This document shows, one piece after another, positions 1 through 12,682 of a DNA stretch of 64,000 nt. The notes beneath the pieces were generated by a model. The model ran no database searches and was not told where the DNA came from. It saw only the letters and a program-made list of their open reading frames with translations. The position numbers and the translations under genes are program-made. Numbering within the stretch: the first letter of the stretch is position 1; every line of letters begins with the position of its first letter. Source of the stretch: Takakia lepidozioides (taxonomy: Eukaryota > Streptophyta > Takakiopsida > Takakiales > Takakiaceae); NCBI GenBank assembly GCA_030704615.1, contig CM060734.1:1-64000 (forward strand), in the 5' to 3' direction.

Positions 1-3000
1 AATACGAGATCAATCGAGAATCGTTCGATTGTCCAATGAGGCGTTCACTTGTCATCTGGTTTTTGTTCAATGCGAAAAAGAAATCCTGCAATGCATGCAC
101 GGCTATTGCACCCATTGAACGGATGTGGTTGAAACCCCTCTTTTGCCTGCATGTGTGCCACACATGTGCGGAGACACAACAGACTAATATATCATTTGCC
201 TCCCCATCGACGCGCTCCCCCCTCAAGCCATTCCACAATTTAAATTTATTTTAAGCCAATAAATAGGTTTGCACTGCCTTTCAGTGGGGGTTTTTGGCAC
301 GTATCGATTTTGTTCTGCGGCTTCCAGCATCCCACGGCTACTCCCCCGCCAAAAATTGAAACTTGGCCAGTGTGTTCAATGTACCCTCTGATACGTCCCA
401 GTGTAATACGAGATCAATCGAAAATCGTTCGATTGTCCAATGAGGCGTTCACTTGTCATCTGGTTTTTGTTCAATGCGAAAAAGAAATCGTGCAATGCAT
501 GCACGGCTATTGCACCCATTGAACGGATGTGGTTGAAACCCCTCTTTTGCCTGCATGTGTGCGAAACATGTGCGGAGACACAACAGACTAATATATCATT
601 TGCCTCCCCATCGACGCGATCCCCCCTCAAGCCTTTCCACAATTTAAATTTATTTTAAGCCAATAAATAGGTTTGCACTGCCTTTCAGTGGGGGTTTTTG
701 GCACGTATCGATTTTGTTCTGCGGCTTCCAGCATCCCACGGCTACTCCCCCGCCAAAATTGAAACTTGGCCAGTGTGTTCAATGTACCCTCTGATACGAG
801 ATCAATCGAAAATCGTTCGATTGTCCAATGAGGCGTTCACTTGTCATCTGGTTTTTGTTCAATGCGAAAAAGAAATCCTGCAATGCATGCACGGCTATTG
901 CACCCATTGAACGGATGTGGTTGAAACCCCTCTTTTGCCTGCATCTGTGCGACACAGGTGCGGAGACACAACAGACTAATATATCATTTGCCTCCCCATC
1001 GACGCGCTCCCCCCTCAAGCCATTCCACAATTTAAATTTATTTTAAGCCAATAAATAGGTTTGCACTGCCTTTCAGTGGGGGTTTTTGGCACGTATCGAT
1101 TTTGTTCTGCGGCTTCCAGCATCCCACGGCTACTCCCCCGCCAAAAATTGAAACTTGGCCAGTGTGTTCAATGTACCCTCTGATACGAGATCAATCGAAA
1201 ATCGTTCGATTGTCCAATGAGGCGTTCACTTGTCATCTGGTTTTTGTTCAATGCGAAAAAGAAATCCTGCAATGCATGCACGGCTATTGCACCCATTGAA
1301 CGGATGTGGTTGAAACCCCTCTTTTGCCTGCATGTGTGCGAACACGTGCGGAGACACAACAGACTAATATATCATTTGCCTCCCCATCGACGCGCTCCCC
1401 CCTCAAGCCATTCCACAATTTAGATTTATTTTAAGCCAATAAAAAGGTTTGCACTGCCTTTCAGTGGGGGTTTTTGGCACGTATCGATTTTGTTCCGCGG
1501 CTTCCAGCATCCCACGGCTACTCCCCCGCCAAAAATTGAAACTTGGCCAGTGTGTTCAATGTACCTCTGATACGTCCCAGTGTAATACGAGATCAATCGA
1601 AAATCGTTCGATTGTCCAATGAGGCGTTCACTTGTCATCTGGTTTTTGTTCAATGCGAAAAAGAAATCCTGCAATGCATGCACGGCTATTGCACCCATTG
1701 AACGGATGTGGTTGAAACCCCTCTTTTGCCTGCATGTGTGCGAACACGTGCAGAGACACAACAGACTTATATATCATTTGCCTCCCCATCGAGGCGCTCC
1801 CCCCTCAAGCCATTCCACAATTTAAATTTATTTTAAGCCAATAAATAGGTTTGCACTGCCTTTCAGTGGGGGTTTTTTGCACGTATCGATTTTGTTCTGC
1901 GGCTTCCAGCATCCCACGGCTACTCCCCCGCCAAAAATTGAAACTTGGCCAGTGTGTTCAATGTACCCTCTGATACGTCCCAGTGTAATACGAGATCAAT
2001 CGAAAATCGTTCGATTGTCCAATGAGGCGTTCACTTGTCATCTGGTTTTTGTTCAATGCGAAAAAGAAATCCTGCAATGCATGCACGGCTATTGCACCCA
2101 TTGAACGGATGTGGTTGAAACCCCTCTTTTGCCTGCATGTGTGCGAACACGTGCGGAGACACAACAGACTAATATATCATTTGCCTCCCCATCGAGGCGC
2201 TCCCCCCTCAAGCCATTCCACAATTTAAATTTATTTTAAGCCAATAAATAGGTTTGCACTGCCTTTCAGTGGGGGTTTTTGGCACGTATCGATTTTGTTC
2301 TGCGGCTTCCAGCATCCCACGGCTACTCCCCGCCAAAAATTGAAACTTGGCCAGTGTGTTCAATGTACCCTCTGATACGTCCCAGTGTAATACGAGATCA
2401 ATCGAGAATCGTTCGATTGTCCAATGAGGCGTTCACTTGTCATCTGGTTTTTGTTCAATGCGAAAAAGAAATCCTGCAATGCATGCACGGCTATTGCACC
2501 CATTGAACGGATGTGGTTGAAACTCCTCTTCTGAAAAAGAGGGGTTGCAAAAGAGGGGTTTCAACCACATCCGTTCAATGGGTGCAATAGCCGTGCATGC
2601 ATTGCAGGATTTCTTTTTCGCATTGAACAAAAACCAGATGACAAGTGAACGCCTCATTGGACAATCGAACGATTCTCGATTGATCTCGTACTACACTGGG
2701 ACGTATCAGAGGGTACATTGAACACACTGGCCAAGTTTCAATTTTTGGCGGGGGAGTATCCGTGGGATGCTGGAAGCCGCAGAACAAAATCGATACGTGC
2801 CAAAAACCCCCACTGAAAGGCAGTGCAAACCTATTTATTGGCTTAAAATAAATCTAAATTGTGGAATGGCTTGAGGGGGGAGCGCGTCGATGGGGAGGCA
2901 AATGATATATTAGTCTGTTGTGTCTCCGCACATGTGTCGCACACATGCAGGCAAAAGAGGGGTTTCAACCACATCCGTTCAATGGGTGCAATAGCCGTGC

Positions 3001-5948
3001 ATGCATTGCAGGATTTCTTTTTCGCATTGAACAAAAACCAGATGACAAGTGAACGCCTCATTGGACAATCGAACGATTTTCGATTGATCTCGTATTACAC
3101 TGGGACGTATCAGAGGGTACATTGAACACACTGGCCAAGTTTCAATTTTTGGCGGGGGAGTAGCCGTGGGATGCTGGAAGCCGCAGAACAAAATCGATAC
3201 GTGCCAGAAACCCCCACTGAAAGGCAGTGCAAACCTATTTATTGGCTTAAAATAAATTTAAATTGTGGAATGGCTTGAGGGGGAGCGCGTCGATGGGGAG
3301 GCAAATGATATATTAGTCTGTTGTGTCTCCGCACATGTGTCGCACACATGCAGGCAAAAGAGGGGTTTCAAATGCCACAATTTAGATTTATTTTAAGCCA
3401 ATAAATAGGTTTGCACTGCCTTTCAGTGGGGGTTTTTGGCACGTATCGATTTTGTTCTGCGGCTTCCAGCATCCCACGGCTACTCCCCCGCCAAAAATTG
3501 AAACTTGGCCAGTGTGTTCAATGTACCCTTTGATACGTCCCAGTGTAATACGAGATCAATCGAAAATCGTTCGATTTTCCAATGAGGCGTTCACTTGTCA
3601 TCTGGTTTTTGTTCAATGCGAAAAAGAAATCATGCAATGCATGCACGGCTATTGCACCCATTGAATGGATGTGGTTGAAACCCCTTTTTTTCCTGCATGT
3701 GTGCGACACATGTGCGGAGACACAACAGACGAATATATCATTTGCCTCCCCATCGACGCGCTCCCCCCTCAAGCCATTCCACAATTTAAATTTATTTTAA
3801 GCCAATAAATAGGTTTGCACTGCCTTTCAGTGGGGGTTTTTGGCACGTATCGATTTTGTTCCGCGGCTTCCAACATCCCACGGCTACTCCCCCGCCAAAA
3901 ATTTAAACTTGGCCAGTGTGTTCAATGTACCCTCTGATACGTCCCAGTGTAATACGAGATCAATCGAAAATCGTTCGATTGTCCAATGAGGCGTTCACTT
4001 GTCATCTGGTTTTTGTTCAATGCGAAAAAGAAATCCTGCAATGCATGCACGGCTATTGCACCCATTGAACGGATGTGGTTGAAACCCCTCTTTTGCCTGC
4101 ATGTGTGCGACACATGTGCGGAGACACAACAGACTAATATATCATTTGCCTCCCCATCGACGCGCTCCCCCCTCAAGCCATTCCACAATTTAGATTTATT
4201 TTAAGCCAATAAAAAGGTTTGCACTGCCTTTCAGTGGGGGTTTTTGGCACGTATCGATTTTGTTCCGCGGCTTCCAGCATCCCACGGCTACTCCCCCGCC
4301 AAAAATTGAAACTTGGCCAGTGTGTTCAATGTACCCTCTGATACGTCCCAGTGTAATACGAGATCAATCGAAAATCGTTCGATTGTCCAATGAGGCGTTC
4401 ACTTGTCATCTGGTTTTTGTTCAATGCGAAAAAGAAATCCTGCAATGCATGCACGGCTATTGCACCCATTGAACGGATGTGGTTGAAACCCCTCTTTTGC
4501 CTGCATCTGTGCGACACAGGTGCAAAGACACAACAGACTAATATATCATTTGCCTCCCCATCGACGCGCTCCCCCCTCAAGCCATTCCACAATTTAGATT
4601 TATTTTAAGCCAATAAATAGGTTTGCACTGCCTTTCAGTGGGGGTTTTTGGCACGTATCGATTTTGTTCCGCGGCTTCCAACATCCCACGGCTACTCCCC
4701 CGCCAAAAATTGAAACTTGGCCAGTGTGTTCAATGTACCCTCTGATACATCCCAGTGTAATACGAGATCAATCAAAAATCGTTCGATTGTCCAATGAGGC
4801 GTTCACTTGTCATCTGGTTTTTGTTCAATGCGAAAAAGAAATCCTGCAATGCATGCACGGCTATTGCACCCATTGAACGGATGTGGTTGAAACCCCTCTT
4901 TTGCCTGCATGTGTGCGACACATGTGCGGAGACACAACAGACGAATATATCATTTGCCTCCCCATCGACGCGCTCCCCCCTCAAGCCATTCCACAATTTA
5001 GATTTATTTTAAGCCAATAAATAGGTTTGCACTGCCTTTCAGTGGGGGTTTTTGGCACGTATCGATTTTGTTCTGCGGCTTCCAGCATCCCACGGCTACT
5101 CCCCCGCCAAAAATTGAAACTTGGCCAGTGTGTTCAATGTACCCTCTGATACGTCCTAGTGTAATACGAGATCAATCGAAAATCGTTCGATTGTCCAATG
5201 AGGCGTTCACTTGTCATCTGGTTTTTGTTCAATAAGAAAAAGAAATCCTGCAATGCATGCACGGCTATTGCACCCATTGAACGGATGTGGTTGAAACCCC
5301 TCTTTTGCCTGCATGTGTGCGACACATGTGCGGAGACACAACAGACGAATATATCATTTGCCTCCCCATCGACGCGCTCCCCCCTCAAGCCATTCCACAA
5401 TTTAAATTTATTTTAAGCCAATAAATAGGTTTGCACTGCCTTTCAGTGGGGGTTTTTGGCACGTATCGATTTTGTTCTGCGGCTTCCAGCATCCCACGGC
5501 TACTCCCCCGCCAAAAATTGAAACTTGGCCAGTGTGTTCAATGTACCCTCTGATACGTCCCAGTGTAATACGAGATCAATCGAAAATCGTTCGATTGTCC
5601 AATGAGGCGTTCACTTGTCATCTGGTTTTTGTTCAATGCGAAAAAGAAATCCTGCAATGCATGCACGGCTATTGCACCCATTGAACGGATGTGGTTGAAA
5701 CCCCTCTTTTGCCTGCATGTGTGCGACACATGTGCGGAGACACAACAGACTAATATATCATTTGCCTCCCCATCGACGCGCTCCCCCCTCAAGCCATTCC
5801 ACAATTTAAATTTATTTTAGGCCAATAAATAGGTTTGCACTGCCTTTCAGTGGGGGTTTTTGGCACGTATCGATTTTGTTCTGCGGCTTCCAGCATCCCA
5901 CGGCTACTCCCCCGCCAAAAATTGAAACTTGGCCAGTGTGTTCAATGT
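1..5948. repeat. Satellite-like tandem array, about 404 bp per unit, 15 partial or full copies
   Basis: A unit of about 404 bp repeats with very high identity. The block beginning GAGGCGTTCACTTGTCATC recurs near 36, 440, 828, 1217, 1619, 2022 and 2425 (+), twice inverted (about 2640 and 3045), and then near 3582, 3986, 4390, 4794, 5198 and 5602 (+). Spacings are 404, 388, 389, 402, 403 and then 404. The 388-389 bp units lack a segment of about 15 bp (GTCCCAGTGTAATAC). Short ORFs of 60-88 codons recur on both strands because the unit is nearly identical each time; I do not regard them as genes. The array begins before the window and breaks off at about 5948 into unrelated sequence. Confidence 0.95.
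2545..3370 (-). repeat. Inverted block of about two satellite units inside the array
   Basis: Around 2530-2545 the direct array stops inside the GGTTGAAACCCCTCTTTTGC segment and continues as its reverse complement. About 826 bp (two units) later, near 3371, direct orientation resumes at a different phase of the unit (CCACAATTTAGATT). The left junction forms a perfect hairpin arm around the AAGAGGGGTTTCAACC sequence. This is seen directly. A fold-back recombination event or an assembly join of opposite-strand reads could explain it. Confidence 0.9.
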
Positions 5949-6760
5949 GGTGGTGAACCTTCAAGTTCTCATGTGGGCCCATCACAAGTTCAAGATGTTC
6001 CTCTCACTCAAGTGTCCCAAGATGTTCGAAGGGTCCAAAGGCCTTATGGTATGACAACATCTCAAGTTCAAGCTAATAGTATGTCAGAAGTTGCAAAGCG
6101 TGCCAGAACTTCACATGGGGTAAGGCCTTCTACGACCATGAATATGGGATTAAACAGTGATGTGTCTTCGTTTGGATTGATGGAGCAATCAAGTGGCAAT
6201 ATTCATTATAGCAGCCTTGGAGATTCTGACTCAAATTTTATGAGTGAGCCGCCTCGAGGTGGACGTAGGCAGATGCAACGGGAGAATGCCCAAGGTCAAT
6301 ACAGTCTGCCATTACCTACACAGTGAATCACAACAACGCATGTTCGTATGTCCTCCTCATCTCATATGGGTGTTAATAAGACTGACATAATTTCCGGGAC
6401 CCCAAATCATTGTACACGGGCAATTGAAGATAAAACTCTCAACAAGATGATAGAGTCATGGATCAAACATCAAGAGGCATACTTTAAGGCATTGGGGGAA
6501 CGTGATGTTAAATCTGCATATCAAGCACTTGATGTCCACAAGGATGAACAGAATTCCCAAGCTTTTTGGTCAGCTTTTGATATGTTTCAAGTTGAGCCGC
6601 ATAAAGATTCTTTTGATGATGAAGTGTTGAGACGTATTGGCAGCGAACTCTTGAAAAGAAAAGAGCTTCGTAGGGGTTCCACTACATTTGAGGCTAATCT
6701 CAGTAGGGTTGTCATGCACCCTTCCATGAGCATCAATACTGTGTCACGCGCAGCTATCTT
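5949..6760 (+). pseudogene. Unknown ORF fused upstream of a non-LTR reverse transcriptase
   Basis: One frame stays open from the last satellite unit through about 7020, with a single TGA at 6324-6326. The first part is Ser/Gln/Pro-rich low-complexity sequence. The second part (about 6420-6740) is charged and helical, containing the stretches MIESWIKHQEAYFKALGERD and AFWSAFDMFQVE. I do not recognise a domain. Around 6760 the frame runs without a break into reverse-transcriptase sequence (FVRLFYASATPLYY). This could be a captured host gene end or the N-terminal part of the element's own protein. The start codon is uncertain because the frame is already open inside the satellite. Function unknown. 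Confidence 0.4.
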
Positions 6761-8806
6761 CCAGGAGCTCCGTTCAGCCCGGAGAGATTTCCACAAGCTC
6801 ATACCGTTTGTTCGATTATTCTATGCATCCGCCACTCCCCTCTACTACAGTCATCATTCTCGCTTCAATCCAAGGTTGGGACCCGACAAGGCGACCCCTT
6901 TAGGAGGACCTTTGTTTGCCATGGCTCACGTCCACGCCCTCATGGCTTCTGTACAAGTACACTCATCTTGTCTCTTTCCATCGGTGGCAGACGACACGCA
7001 CATCATAGGCCCTGCCTTGTAGGTACTTCCAGCTTACCATCATTTTGTCACCCAATTCCATGTCGTGGGCCTTTCGGTGCAACCTCGCAAATGTGCGGTG
7101 TGGTCTCCGTCCGGTCTACCTGCAGATTTTGTCCCCCCCGCTCACTTCATTGCTCCGCCCAATGGCATCAGAATCTTGGGAGTCCCCTTTGGCACCACCC
7201 AGTTCACAAAGTCCTTCTTGGAAGATGCACTCCACCAGGATGTCACCCACGCTGATCTTCTTCCTAGGCTTGGAGATGTGCAAGTAGCATACGGAATCTT
7301 GACCAAATGCTTCCTTCAGCGTCCCTCCTATCTCTTGCGCACAGCCCCACCTAGCCCAGATTTCCTACACCTTTTATCTGGGTTTGATTCTACCATGATG
7401 GCCATTTTCGGGAGATTGTTAGGACCAGAAGCTCTGGTGCTTAGGGTCTTTGCCACGGCAGCAAGCTACCCTGCCCATCTCTTCCGGTGGTGTGGGTCTT
7501 TTGTCCACCGTTGCTACAGCCCCGGCAGCCTTCCTCAGCAGTTGGGCGTTGGTTGCGCCAGCCCTCGCTTCACGATTTCTTTGCGACCATCGTCCCATCC
7601 TTATGGACGCCGTTGCGCATGTCGACAGTGGCATTTTACCCTTCCAGCAGCATTTCCGCTCTACACGTGATCTTCTTCCGGCACCGGCGCGAGCATGTCT
7701 ACCACCATTTGAGCAGTTGGTTGCTCAAGGCCTATACCATCTTCAGGAGTCCATTTCCGAGCGCGTGCACCGTCATTCCTTTTCCGGCATGCTCTCAAGT
7801 GCTTCTTCTGAGTTGCATCGGGCCCAATTTCTATCATGCGCAGGACCTGGAGTTGGGGCGTGGTTGGCAGCACGACCCACTATCGCACCTTTCCGCCTCC
7901 CATCCCCTATTTTCACTATTGTGCTCCGACTTCGACTCGGTTTACCTCATCCTTCGGCATTGGGCCTTCATAGATGCGTCTGTCGTCAGCCCATCGATGA
8001 CCTTGCCATCCACCTCCTCCGCTGCCCATGTGGTGGCGAGCGCACTGCATTTCATGACATGGTTCGTGATGCGGTGGCATCTGTTGCTCGGGAGGCAGGG
8101 TATCATGTACTACGTGAACAACCCCATCTTTGGCCGACGCTCACATCCCACTCTACACGCCGCCGTGTTGACATCGTTCTCTCCAGAGATGGTCTGCGCA
8201 CCCTTGCAGATGTTGTTCTCGCCGACCCCACTTGAACAGATCTGCTATCTCGCGCAGCCACCACACAAGGCACGACAACCATTATAGCAGCTCAGGCCAA
8301 GGAGCGCGACTACAACGATTGTGACCCCACCGACAGATTTCTTCCGTTGGCGGTCGAGATATTTGGCTCCTTGCACAGGCACTTCAATGATTTCCTTCGA
8401 ACATGTGCACATCATGTAGCGCAGAGTAGGTCCACTGGCATCCCGCATGCCTCCGTCCTTGTCGCATACTATCGGCAACATGTTTCAGTTGCTTTGCAGA
8501 GAGCATAAGCCATATCTATTTTGCATCGGGTTGATGTGGCTAGCTCCGCGTCATCTCATCTTCCGCCTATGCCCGACACTTTGCCTATCTCTTTGCCTGA
8601 CCTCCTCCAGGCTGTTGGCTAGGAAGGTCGTTCTGGTTGAGTAGCCTACTATAGCTTTTGTTTTCTTCCTAGTTGAGTAGCTTACTATAGCTTTGTTATC
8701 TTCCTCTTGTTTCTTGTTTCTTCCCCCCCCCCCTTTTTGGGAACTTCTCATCTTCTATACGTTCGCCCATTGTACATGTTGTAAATAAAATCTTACAGGG
8801 TTCCAT
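6760..8806 (+). mobile_element. Degenerate non-LTR retrotransposon: RT, zinc knuckle, putative restriction-like endonuclease
   Basis: The RT palm is recognisable from PLGGPLFAMAH and the catalytic ADD (6987-6995, in SVADDTHIIGP). It continues through a thumb-like region (GIRILGVPFGTTQF). A C-terminal Cys/His knuckle (CVCRQPIDDLAIHLLRCPC, about 7979-8034) follows. After it comes RRVDIVL...LADVVLADPT and, past a stop, AAQAKERDY, which resembles the PD-(D/E)XK endonuclease at the C-terminus of R2-type LINEs. Breaks: TAG at 7020-7022, a frameshift near 7455, and TGA near 8233. An AATAAA-like signal and T/C-rich tract lie at 8720-8800. The family assignment is by motif only. A second 5' fragment, probably of this family, lies at 21.2-22.1 kb (-). 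The copy is inactive and 5'-truncated relative to a full element. Confidence 0.75.
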
Positions 8807-8929
8807 CATCCGGCGAGTCTTCCGGACAGTTTCTTGGAGGGGGCCCCACCTATCCTCACGCCTCACTTGTGCACGAGCGTGCTACCGTCACAACCATCTA
8901 GGGAATTCTAAAAATGCCTTGATGTGAAA

Positions 8930-9145
8930 TGCATCACAATTCAAGTGATCGCCCACTAAAAGTGCGCAATTCAATTGAATTGCACACAATTCAATTGAAC
9001 TACAAAAACTACCTTGAAAACAATCCCAATATGCAATTCAATTGAATTGCAGATTAACAATTCAATCGATCAAACCTAGTTCGCAATTCAATTGCTTTGT
9101 CGATTCAATTGAATTGTGGGGATGCGATCCAATTGAATTGTTATC
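8930..9145. repeat. AT-rich cluster of CAATTCAATTGAATTG palindromes
   Basis: At least six perfect or near-perfect copies of the palindrome CAATTCAATTGAATTG, or its half CAATTGAATTG, occur in about 200 bp. They are separated by short unrelated spacers. Each copy is self-complementary, so either strand could fold or pair. No ORF is associated. Confidence 0.8.
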
Positions 9146-11088
9146 TATAGCTATTAATTTATTAGGCTATAAAACGTGTATTCAATTTTGTATATATGAT
9201 AGGCGTATATCCCATCAAATACATCATACTGCTTAAGAAATACAAGCTGCCAACCCTGCCCGTCTTTCCTTTTTGTCCGTGGCAAGGCGCCCTGCTCGCC
9301 AAGATGAAGCTCTCAACGAGAGCAGCTTGTAAGCGTTTTGATAGGAGGAGGAGCAGCAGCTAGAGTAGCAGTGGACCCCTGCCTGGTGGTAGGAATCGTT
9401 ATTCATCTCTGTTCTGTTCTTGCCTTAGGTACTCTCACCAGAGAGATGCCCTCTTCAAATCCATCAAGGGGTTTTTTCTTGTACTTCTGTTTACCCAACT
9501 TTGAGAATCTCGAGGCTGAGCCAAAAGCCCAGGCCCCAAGCTAAGTCATACTACCGGCATCGGCCCCTGACAAAGGTAGTTTATGTCCCTTTGTGTTCCG
9601 CTCAAACTGGGCACGGGGTCAATGGCCACAAGGCTATGGAAACGTCTTATGTGCATTCTATTCTGTTATTACTCCATAATATTTTTGGCCTGTCTAACTT
9701 CATAGAACTATGAAGAACTTGACCTCCATTTCAGATAAGGTAACTTTGCACCAAATGGTGCTCATGTGTTTTCTTGTATATGTAGGATGCGGTGGATTTT
9801 CCAGAATGGCTCATTCCTTTTCCTACTTTCCAGGCTTTGGCTGAAGAGGTAGCTGTAGATAGCTTAGTTTCAATCGGTGTTCACTTAAAGACGATTTCGA
9901 GGTTGGCCTCGCTTTTTTTTTTTCCTCAAAGTTTGTACAGTGACCTTCTAAAGTGAAATCTTTCTCTAATACAGTAGGTATTCCAATCCAACATACTTGT
10001 ATGGTTGGAGTAGCTTGGTTGTTTTCGAAGTTCTAAAATTTCTTTCAAGTGTATGATGTATCGTTTGTGAAAAAATTTAGCAGTAGGACCCTTGGTTTTG
10101 ACCTGCAATATGTTGTAACACATAGGAGAGATCCATAGGCCTATCTATGGATAAAAATTTAGAAAGAGACGTGTGTTGGAGAAACAATGGCCCATATGGT
10201 AAACCTAGCAGGGGTAGACCCTAGAGGGTTTTCAGCCCGAGACATACATGGGAAGTTATAGATTGTTTTCCAACACTCATTGCATACAGGTGATGTTTGT
10301 TCCTTCTCTTTATGAAAGGGCCTCTGTGCCAGCCTTATCAGTGTCCTCTCAGTGGCAATCACTTGACCAGTATCTTGTTATTCGACCCTACATGTGAGAT
10401 GTGGCTGGGTGGTTCATTGCTATGCGTGCTATGTGATATCATGCGTTGTGGGCTCTTATAGAATGAAGATGACTTAAAGACGCAGCACGAAGACAATGAG
10501 CGACTGAGGTTAGTGACCCAAACTTCCAAACACTGAAGATAGATGTCAAACATTCAAATTTTAAAGGTGTTGCATGTGGGGGAACGGTGTGCTAGCTACA
10601 ATGGTTTTACAGCCTTCAATTGTTACAATTACCAAACTGGCAACCAAAATTCCTTAGGAGATCTATCTAAGTTTCCATGTCAACTCAAGCTCAGCTGGCA
10701 GTAGAGTATACCAAGGGTTCGGAAAGGCTGGCTTTCATATCACACCAAACAAAGGTGCCTAGGGTCTGGTGCTCGGACCTGGACCCTGCTAACTGATGAG
10801 GAGTCAACGGGGTTTGGGAAAGAGCAACATGGTCATTTGGGGGGGGGTTAGGGTGGAGGGTCAATGGAGTTCCAGCCAACAGTAGAGACTTTGTGACTAT
10901 ACCGTTCGTCTTGGACTTCTCTCCAAGTAAGATGAATGGTTTGCTAACACATTTTGCTAGGGTGAGTAGTTGTTGGTTTCAAAGTACATTTAGTACATTT
11001 ATTAGATAGTGTATATGAAGTTCAGTCACATAAGTCCTCTGGGGGAGTGTGTAAGTGGATGCAGTGGAGTACAAAAGCAATTGGAAGC
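9146..11088. other. No recognisable gene
   Basis: Only short ORFs on both strands, none with a domain I recognise. Pyrimidine tracts, a poly-T run near 9911 and a G run near 10840 are visible. It reads as diverged intergenic or old transposon sequence. Confidence 0.5.
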
Positions 11089-11518
11089 ATGGATAACAAC
11101 CATCTTGACAATGACAAGGTAGTGGATGATTTAGTACTTTATGTGGAAGTAATGCTGAATGAGGGTGCCACAATGAAAGCAATCGCCAAGGCCCTTTTTT
11201 TTCATGATGTATGACCGTTGAAAAGATTGCTATCAGAAATCCAAGGGTCTCATTTCAAAGTCCATCATCAACTTGCTGTCCAACGCTTGTGTGAAAAGAT
11301 TCGAGATTTACTTCCTATTGAAGAGGATGGGACAAATTGGGGAATGAAAACAGTGCAATCTGCCTTAAGGAGGTCAAATTTGCGGATTCCTCGAAGGAAG
11401 GTGGGGGAAGCTTTGAAAATCATCTCACCCTACCATTATGAGCTTACGAGAAAGGCACAGGCAATTCGGAGGACTCAGTATAATGTGACAGTGCCTATGG
11501 CTCTATGGCACATTGACT
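11089..11518 (+). pseudogene. Integrase-like (DDE superfamily) fragment with a predicted splice donor
   Basis: An ATG at 11089 opens a frame with one TGA at 11212-11214 and continues to a strong donor, GACT/GTAAGT, at 11518/11519. The sequence runs from a helix-turn-helix-like stretch (LNEGATMKAIAKALFF) through a basic linker (SALRRSNLRIPRRKVGEAL) to RRTQYNV...ALWHID. The WHID aspartate is the position of the first catalytic Asp in integrase-core proteins of this type, which usually continue with a His-Lys-Leu-rich strand. That next exon is not visible downstream. The internal stop and missing remainder argue for a dead copy. The fold assignment rests on motif resemblance and not on a search. 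Confidence 0.5.
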
Positions 11519-11689
11519 GTAAGTATTTTTATCTCATGCATCTTAATGTTCTTTGAAGATGCACATGCAAGACGTTTTCTTGCATTACATATCCCACAAA
11601 ACTGTAGGCAAACTAAAACAAACTTGGACTCACACTCCCACATAACTGGAAAGAACTTTCTGTAACACTCCACATCTACCCCAACTTAC

Positions 11690-11870
11690 ACAGTCAAACT
11701 CGCACTCACACTCGCACTCAAACTCAAACTTAGACTCGCACTCGCACTCGTACTTGCACTCAAACTCGCACTCGTACTCAAACTTGCACTCGCACTCGCA
11801 CTCAAACTCGCACTTAAACTGGCAATCAGAATCACACTTGCACTTCCACTCGCACTCAAGCTTAACCTTG
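11690..11870 (+). repeat. Hexamer-rich tract (ACTCGC / ACTCAA)
   Basis: Continuous imperfect repetition of six-base units of the type ACTCGC, ACTCAA and ACTTGC. The minus strand reads as a Ser/Ala-rich periodic peptide, a by-product of the six-base period. It lies between the integrase-like and HECT-like fragments. Confidence 0.85.
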
Positions 11871-12006
11871 AAATCCTTAACATTCCACCACTTTGTAGAT
11901 TCACACTACCACTCCCAGAAACGCTTCAAGTACCTATGATACCACAAAATCAAACTCTCTGTTTGAGCTGTGACTCACACCCAAACAGCCCAACAACGTC
12001 CACATG

Positions 12007-12682
12007 TCATGCACGGCCATAGCTACTATCCATGGTAGAATAGTTAATCTTGGTCATCATCATTGAGGCATCTTGGTATGGGGGAAGATATAGAACTTGA
12101 AAGCAAGTGCTTGCTTGAATGCATGGATAGTCGTGTCGATTGAGAAGCTGTATGTTGATGTCTTTGCCGCCAAAGTACTCCAATCCAGTGATGAAAATAG
12201 CCAATCGAGACCTCTCAGCATAGGTCATTTGCTCCACAGAATCTCGAAACCATTTCTGTTGGAGGGGCAATATAGATACATCTGCACTTCCTCAAGAAAT
12301 CACTTGCTTCAATTGCACAAGCACCGTTGAATACAACACGCATTGTATCAGGAGATATGCCTTTCAAATTATCTTTCATTCTATCCTTCATGGTCTGTCC
12401 ACATGGTGCTTGTTCCACAACCATCAAAAACCCCTCTTGCATTGCCTTCACGATCAAATTGCGTCCATTGAAGAGATGACTCCAAACAATGGCTCCAATC
12501 TTTTGCTCCACTTCAGATTCCCAATTCTCTTCTGTCAAATTAAAATCCGAGAATGTCCAAGCCAAGTCTTCCTGCGTCTCATCCTCTTGTAGTCTTCGAA
12601 TCAATTTCATTGCCTCCTCTCTTGATTTTCTAAGGCAATTTAAGATTGACCATTTTGGGACTTGGTCACAAAACATGATCAA
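12007..12682 (-). pseudogene. HECT-type E3 ubiquitin ligase-like C-terminal region, frameshifted
   Basis: Read on the minus strand. The 5' frame (to about 12270) contains IVKAMQEGFLMVVEQ, followed by ISPDTMRVVFNG, resembling the N-lobe/C-lobe boundary of HECT domains. A one-base frame change near 12260-12270 leads to KWFRDSVEQMTYAER, AIFITG and ASTCFQVLYLPPY. The last has the layout of the HECT C-lobe with its catalytic Cys (codon at 12103-12105). HECT ligases form a thioester on this Cys and transfer ubiquitin to substrate. Upstream exons are only tentatively visible. The element-like integrase fragment converges on it from the left, so it may be transposon cargo. HECT identity is moderately secure; intactness is not supported. 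Confidence 0.5.

Noticed and set aside
36-5820. Repeated 60-88 codon ORFs on both strands in the first 6 kb as a gene family
   Set aside because: They recur only because the satellite unit recurs. Frames on both strands are equally open, there is no codon-like drift, and one unit is inverted.
11686-11904. Ser/Ala-rich minus ORF as a secreted repeat protein
   Set aside because: It is a direct translation of a hexamer repeat, with no signal peptide or flanking coding sequence.
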